From Ampelocalamus luodianensis (Eukaryota; Streptophyta; Magnoliopsida; Poales; Poaceae), in contig CM070625.1 in NCBI GenBank assembly GCA_036346255.1, positions 39,188,520-39,252,519 of the forward strand: a stretch of DNA of 64,000 nt, written 5' to 3'. A model generated the notes under the pieces. It was not told where the DNA came from. It ran no database searches and saw only the letters and a list, made by a program, of their open reading frames with translations. Positions within the stretch are counted from its first letter, which is position 1, and every line of letters starts with the position of its first letter. Below, piece by piece: positions 58,207-64,000 of the stretch. The translations under genes and the position numbers were made by a program.

Positions 58207-58588
58207 ATTTTTTTTTTATTAATTAATCTTTTTTCAAATTTAATTTTAAAGTTAACTCTCGGCTTACTTTATTTTCAATTCTGATCTCTTTGATAACAAA
58301 ATAACACTGTCATGCCAGCCTATTTCTGGACAAACTCTTGTCACGCCAGTCTGTTTCTGGGCAAACTCTTATCATGCCATGGGTGGTGGCGTGATAATGT
58401 TGTTTGGTCACGCCACCACCAGTAGCGTGATAAAAAGTGCATTTTTGCGAATTTATCCTATGACGTGACAATGTTGTTTTGTCACGCCATGGGTGGTAGC
58501 GTGACCAAAAAAGTCAGAATTGAAAATAAAGTACGCAGGATTAACATTAAAATTAAATTTGAAAAAGGATTAATTAATTAAAAAGTTC
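58207..58588. mobile_element. Mutator-like MITE
   Basis: About 75-80 bp terminal inverted repeats: the left end reads TTAATTAATC-N-CAAATTTAATTTTAA...TTTATTTTCAATTCTGA, and the right end gives the same on the other strand. It is flanked by a perfect direct repeat TTGTCTGCAG (58197-58206 and 58589-58598). 9-bp duplications are typical of Mutator elements; one extra shared base is likely chance. The middle has direct copies of TCA(C/T)GCCA and a hairpin GGTGGTGGCGTGA...TCACGCCACCACC. 382 bp, no coding capacity. Confidence 0.85.
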
Positions 58589-58598
58589 TTGTCTGCAG

Positions 58599-60343
58599 CG
58601 CACGAATTTTATAATAAACCGTTCAATTTCTATAGAAATATTTCTGGAAAAAATTATGTGTTTAAAAAGAGCCTGAAGGTTTTATTTAAGAGTGACACAG
58701 ATCAACCTAATGTGGAGATGGCAAACATATTAGATTAGTCACGCGCCCAGACGAGGCCCTGTGGCTTTAACCCGTTCGATGCGATGCCAACACTGCTGTC
58801 CAGCGTGGCACGAATATGGCTCCTGCAGGTGGGCCCATCTCGTCCGAGGTTCAGAATACCGGCCGTTAATCGGCGATTTTGGTTTTACCGGTGGGGACCG
58901 GTAAAAATACAAACTGGTCTTGAAAAAATTAGTTTTGATGAATTTTGTCAAAAAAAATGAATTTGTTTTTTAATTTAAAATCCAAAAAATTGATTTTTTT
59001 TATTTAAAAATTTGCTGAAATTTTTCGATTTTCGGTCAAACCAGACTTACCGGCCACCCCTGGTAAAAAAATATTCCAGTTCAAAAAAACCCTGATCTCG
59101 TCATAATGTTAAGCTGGCAAAACCAACCCGGTTCCTTAGTGCAAACTAGGGCTGATTATCAAGCCGGCTCGGCTCATGTAAGCTCGCTAACTAAGTAGAT
59201 CGCTTCAACTTGGCTTAGCTCGTTAAGTTAACGAGCTGGAAACTTGGCTTGGCTCGATAAAAGCTAGAGCTGCTCATAAGCAGCTCTTGAGCCATGCAAG
59301 CCAAGAAGAGTTGAGTGACAAGAGGTAAAAAAAAAAATATGGTGTTAAGTGAAAAGAATTGCACAGTCCGATGTTGTGTGAAACTTTGGTAAGATTTAGC
59401 GGTGCAACGTGAAATTTACGGTTGCAAATACGTATGAACAATATAAGAAAAATCTTATATTTTTTGGAAATATAACGAAAAAAAATAGTCGCAGTCTGAT
59501 GTCATGTTCTGAGAAAGCCTATCTGAAATCTGTTGGACAAAATTTCTCCCCAGCACAGTGGTGCTTCAGATTTACTATAGTTCTTCGGGTACAGTTTCTT
59601 TTTAACATTATTTTTCAGGTCTTGTACTAAGTGAGACTTAAGTTATAGTACACACGAGAACTTTGAGACTTATGTTATAGTACACGAGAACTTTAAAACC
59701 TTTCAATACGGCTAAAACTAGTTCAGCTAATGTATTGAATCTGCACATGGTCGAATCAAGTTAGATGACAAGTTCCGAAAGTCCTTTTGTGCCAAATATC
59801 CACTAGTGGAACTTATGCTAACGTTCTGCTTGCTTTCTTTTAGAGAGAAGAATGTTATGTTAGATTGCATTTTCTTTTGACCCAACGAACACATTAGTCA
59901 CGTCGAGCTACCAACGCTCATGGGCACCTCCACCTCCGCGGCCCGCCTCATTCTGGCTGCCTCTAACTTTGTCGCCACCACCGGCTCGTCCCTCATGCAA
60001 CTTCCGGTGGCTCCATCCCATTGGGCGTCTTTAGGGCTAGCAGAAAAGCTCGAAGCTCATGAGCTGCTTGAGCTCAGCTCGTTATGGCCCGGCTAGAGAT
60101 CGGTTCTTAAAATTAATGAGTCAAGTTGAGTCACTTTCCCAGCTCGGTCTCTTAATGAGCTAAGCCAAAGCCAGCGAGCCGCTTGTCGTTAAGGCTTGAT
60201 CACTAGATAGCTCACCACACGGTTGGGCTTTTGTCTAATCATGTTATCCCAAATTCCCAAGGCCCAAACCCATGTACTAGCATATGTCTGACCAAATGTC
60301 AAAAACAAAAAACCTAGCAGCTAGCACCACACACTTACACACA
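58599..60343. other. Intergenic stretch without a supported gene
   Basis: AT-rich with runs of T and A near 58930-59060. Two stretches rich in AGCTCG/GAGCTG (59150-59290 and 60040-60200) look like ends of a degenerate hAT-type element, but I could not find matching target duplications. The 59409-59630 frame is not recognisable. Confidence 0.45.
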
Positions 60344-60351
60344 GCCGCCAC

Positions 60352-61438
60352 TAGAGGTGGCCAACTGGGCCATGTCACGCGGCCGGCCCGAAGCATTGAC
60401 TGTTGGTCCGGCCCTGGCATGGCACGGGCGTGTCGTGCTTGGGTCGCATCCTTGGCCCACTTGGTCGGCCCAACACGGCATGCAGAGTATCGTGTCGTGC
60501 ACGGTCTGACCTAGGCACGACACGGCACACATGGCCCGACTAGCGACCGGTGCGCTAACGGCTAGGCGCGGAGGTGGTGAGGCTCGACCGGCGTGGAGAA
60601 GGTCAGGCACAGCCGTGGCAGCCGAGCTTAATTGGCCCGTTGTGCTTTATCATGCCCGGGCTGGGCCGGCACAACCCGAGAGGATGGCGTGCCATGCGTG
60701 CGTCGGCACCTCAGCCCATGGGCTGGCACGACACGCCTGATTAGAGCATCTCCAACAGGGCCCCTATTTAAGCCTCTAAAACCAAATTTGAGGGCTTAAT
60801 GCAAAAACAGAAGTCCAGCAGGGCCCCTACTAGAGCCCTCAAATTTGAGGGGCCCCTAAAATCCCCCCTCAAGCCCTCATTCCTAGGGGCTCTAGGCCAA
60901 GCCCCCAAATCACGGTTTCCTGCGCGCCTTGGTCCCGATTCTTCCCCCGCCAGCTTTTTTCCTCTCGCGCGCCCGCTCCTCCCCCCGCCCAAATTTGATG
61001 ATTATGTCATTTTGATTTGCAGAGATGTTATGAACTATGTTGTGATCGACTATCATTAAATTCGGACCAAATTTATCTTTGAATTTAAATTTGAATATTT
61101 GTATTTTCATTCATAATTTTAAGTATAGTGCTTTAGAGTTATAGTTTAAATAAATTATTATATAATGTGATGTTCTCAAATACATATGCATATAGTGTGT
61201 GAGGAAATAGAGGAATTAAGAAGTAGAGGCTGTTTTGAGGGCTCTCACTGGAGTGCAGACTGAAACAGGCCCTCAAAGTAGGGGAGCCCTCAAATTAAAA
61301 GTAGGGGCTCTGTTTTGAGGGCTCCTGCTGGAGATGCTCTTAGATGGCTGGCCTACCATGCCGTGCCTAATTGGGCCGATGCTGTGCCTAATTGGGCTTG
61401 TACTAGGCCAGGCTAGGTTGCTCATTTGGCCACCTCTA
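60352..61438. mobile_element. Non-autonomous hAT transposon
   Basis: Terminal inverted repeats TAGAGGTGGCCAA / TTGGCCACCTCTA. The 8-bp flanks are GCCGCCAC (60344-60351) and GCTGCCAC (61439-61446), one mismatch. The subterminal regions are rich in GGCACG/GGCCCG motifs, usual for this type. It has no transposase. A Tourist-like MITE is inserted inside. Confidence 0.82.
60744..61339. mobile_element. Tourist-like (PIF/Harbinger) MITE nested in the hAT element
   Basis: Inverted ends GAGCATCTCCAACAGGGCCC and GGGCTCCTGCTGGAGATGCTC-type, flanked by TTA (60741-60743 and 61340-61342), the target preference of PIF/Harbinger. Subterminal copies of GAGGGCT repeat inward on both sides. 596 bp. Small ORFs are spurious. 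Assignment rests on the TTA duplication. Confidence 0.8.
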
Positions 61439-61446
61439 GCTGCCAC

Positions 61447-61744
61447 CCACCATTGCACACACGAACTCGCTGCCATTCCCCCAACTCACCAACACCAATA
61501 AACCAAACAAGAGAGGCGATGGAGACTAGCTGACTGGGGAAGGCAACGGCCGATGGGCAATCACACTATCAGACTAGTGCCTCACCTCGTCTCCTACTTG
61601 CCACTGCTTCTAGGTCTCAAGCAAGGTACCCTCTCGTCTCCTATCGGACCTCGATTTCGATATCCTGAATCCTCTGTGAAAACCACTACACTATTCCCTG
61701 AATCGGTAGATACTGCTCACAGATACATTACTGAATCAATTTAT
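61447..61744. other. Short unassigned stretch
   Basis: About 300 bp of mixed-composition sequence between the hAT element and LTR K. I see no gene, repeat or RNA in it. Confidence 0.4.
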
Positions 61745-64000
61745 ACATGATGTAAACCATACCATGCATTAATTTACAAACATCAAAGTCACATAGACCG
61801 CATTGGGTTAGGTTTTACAATAAGAGCCGAACAGGCAAAATGATTACGTTACAAAAGTAGCGTTAACTACAACGGAAGCAAAAGGGGTAGAGCACATCTC
61901 TCCACAGGCAAGCAATTAGGGTAGCTCGTGTACGACCCATATTACCCAAGAGCTTGGATAATATTAGTTGTACGCAAGCACCGACTGATCCAGCGAGACT
62001 TAGGTGAGACCTAGACTAAAAGAAACTATACTACTCTTCATCGTTGCCTTCTGGATCCTCGTAATAGGCATAGTGTCCTTGATCCACGGATTCTGAGGGT
62101 TTGGGGAAAGAGCGAGGGTGAGCACAACTTCTGTGTTCGCCGTGCTCGCGAGCCAACACATAAGATGCAGTAATAATACATGCAAGGCTTAACAAGGATA
62201 GCTCAGGTTCTTTTGTTTGCTAAAGCAATGTTTTCAATTATTATAATTAGAAATTCCTATCACATAGCATTTTAACCAAATTTTATTTTATTAAAGAGAG
62301 TAATTGTGTAATATTAATAACAGCAGAGGTTACCTCCACCTTATACTTATTTTTTATTGTTACCTCCACCTATTAACAACAGTGGGTACGATCACCTAGA
62401 AAAAATCCAATCTCAGGGCTAGGTGAGCCCGACAAGTTTTCATCCCACCCGCAAAGGTTTTTGAAATAGAACTAACTCTAGTAAGTTCCCTTGTCCGCCT
62501 TTGACCGTAGGCACGGCTGTTTAAACAGTTTATACTCTGCAGAGGTTGTACACTGTACCCACAAGAGATAATCAACTCGTTGCCCCACATGATTCCTTAG
62601 TTATGTAGTTGAGAAACTATTATAGTAACTTTTCAAAATACTTTGCCCCTCCCGTCATCTCACCCATATGGGCTGCATCCACTTGCGGTGGGTCCCCATA
62701 AGTTGTGCGGGATGTTTACCACAACGACTAGCACAGTTAGACTTCAACTTCCACAACGACTAGCACAGCGGGCAACTTCACCTTGCCTCAGTGTCCCATT
62801 CAAGTCGGAACGTATCCAATGATTGCACTACCTCGTACCCCCTCCAGCGAGATGACTTTCAGGGTTCAATAAATTTACTATGCCAAGTTGTACTTTATAG
62901 GCTTGTGGTTGTACTTATTTTACAATGGGAGGTCATGACAAGATTAAGTCCTTAAAATCATCTAGGAGGTTCATACCACATGCCAACCACTCTCGTGCTA
63001 CGTCAGCACCCACCATCACACCATCTGCCCAGATGTGGTAATAGCAATTTAATAGGGTTTTTGGGAAGCTAAATATATTATCTCAATATTCCAGTCATTT
63101 ACCCACAATGACTACCCAAAACCACTTTCATGATTAAAAGATGATGATTATGGCATTTAATGCCTGGTACTTAAACAAGACTAGCATGTCGCTTAAGTAC
63201 AACCTATAGCTAGTACAGTTACCACATAATTACTAGGGTGACAAGGATTAAGTATTTCAATAGTCAAAGGATGGCGTAATAATATCTAATTATGAAGTTG
63301 GTATTTTACTACCTTAAGATTTGGCATACATTTGCATATGAAAATTAAGGCATGCAAATTGCTATTTCAAAGAACATAATTTGTATAAAATATAGGGTCA
63401 AAATGATCAAAGTATTGACTCACCTAGATTATAGGTAAGAGGGTCTTGCAAGTCTTGTGGTTGATCAAATTGGAGATCTCCTACTTCTCCGAACTCTACT
63501 CGGACAAATGTGTTGGAAAAAGAACAACAAGCAAGCAAGACAAAATAAATACACAAGAAAAAATAAATGAACTCCAACTGAAACAAGACCACTACCATTT
63601 AGTAAGATCTTGAATTTAGACAAATTTAGAAACAAATTTCACTTAAATCAGAGTTATAACGGAGGAGAATGGAGCCTCCGAAGATTTAATCCAAAAAATA
63701 AATCTAGAAAATAAAAGGAGAGAGAGAAATCATCTCTCTGACATGCGGGACCCACTGCACAGTAGCTTGGTACATGTGAATAGTGACAGACCAGAGGTCA
63801 ACATGCACTGTGCATGGTCCACGGGTTCACGTGCGTGCACCATTGGTCCAGCGAAGAGGCTTAAGGAACATTGGGCCCGCTTGTCATTGGAACAACATAA
63901 AACAAGAATTGATTAGCTTCAATAATTATTTCTCAGGCCCACGCGATAGAGAAACAATGTTGTAGTTAAATCGGCAATTAGCACATGTTAATTGATTGCT
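61745..64000 (-). mobile_element. LTR K (gypsy type, minus orientation; runs past window end)
   Basis: The left border is not sharp (about 61745-61760). It has the layout of solo LTR D: an ACGGAAGC-type segment (~61871), a transcribed region with the dyad block (62502-62562, palindrome CTGTTTAAACAG at 62517-62528), then AT-rich and GC-rich U3-like sequence to the window end. No coding domain is present. Orientation is inferred from the dyad block. Confidence 0.65.

Noticed and set aside
58850..59075. A further MITE with ACCGG-rich ends
   Set aside because: ACCGG words occur on both sides, but no convincing inverted ends or target duplication could be aligned.
59147..60206. A complete hAT element with AGCTCG-rich ends
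   Set aside because: The ends CTAGGGCTGATTATCAAGCC and CTAGTGATCAAGCC (other strand) are only partly alike, and no 8-bp target duplication was found.

Overview
The window is plant nuclear DNA, almost certainly from a grass (Poaceae). It is a pile of nested LTR retrotransposons. LTR termini of the TGTAAYA...TTACA type, primer sites matching initiator tRNA-Met (TGGTATCAGAGC), chromodomain-type gypsy polyproteins, an 18S/ITS/5.8S fragment of plant type and short DNA transposons (hAT, Tourist-like, Mutator-like) all fit a grass. The species cannot be named from the sequence. There are no bacterial genes or operons. The one host gene I can support is a three-exon LURP-one-related (LOR/tubby-C-like) gene on the minus strand at 56278-57867.

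Layout (letters are mine). A: an old gypsy LTR in three pieces (1-395, 29307-31712, 40764-41010). B: a gypsy element inserted into A (396-29306, TSD CACCG) with ~4.9 kb LTRs. Its 5' LTR carries an antisense rDNA fragment (3768-5597). Its interior carries a second antisense 18S fragment (9062-9292 and 18247-18460), split by C, a mostly non-coding LTR element (9293-18246, TSD TTGAG). B is split again by D, a minus-oriented apparent solo LTR (18901-23794). E: a minus-strand, essentially non-coding LTR element inserted in A (31713-40758, TSD CTCGA). F: a decayed copia polyprotein (41011-43503). G: a gypsy LTR fragment (43504-44763). H: a minus-strand gypsy element (44764 to ~54310) whose 3' LTR hosts I, a complete LTR element (46674-51505, TSD AGAAG). 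I has no pol but one intact 583-codon gag-like ORF with an unrecognised C-terminal half. H is fused in frame to J, a Reina-like gag/protease remnant with one LTR (~54310-55969).

Right of J is a gene island: the LOR gene, a Mutator-like MITE (58207-58588), an hAT element (60352-61438) with a Tourist-like MITE inside it (60744-61339), and then another minus-strand LTR, K (about 61745 to the window end).

The most interesting signals are inside the LTRs. Five LTR copies from four families (A, B twice, D, K) share a ~65 bp block of short dyads, including CTATTCGAATAG or its compensated form CTGTTTAAACAG. LTRs of C, E and H contain about four degenerate modules with a period of 179-183 bp, close to a nucleosome repeat. 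Two independent-looking rDNA captures sit in one element, one of them with a 24-bp four-copy tandem. LTR pairs differ mainly by one-base indels at CG/CCG sites, which may be consensus errors and makes frameshift calls in GC-rich stretches uncertain.
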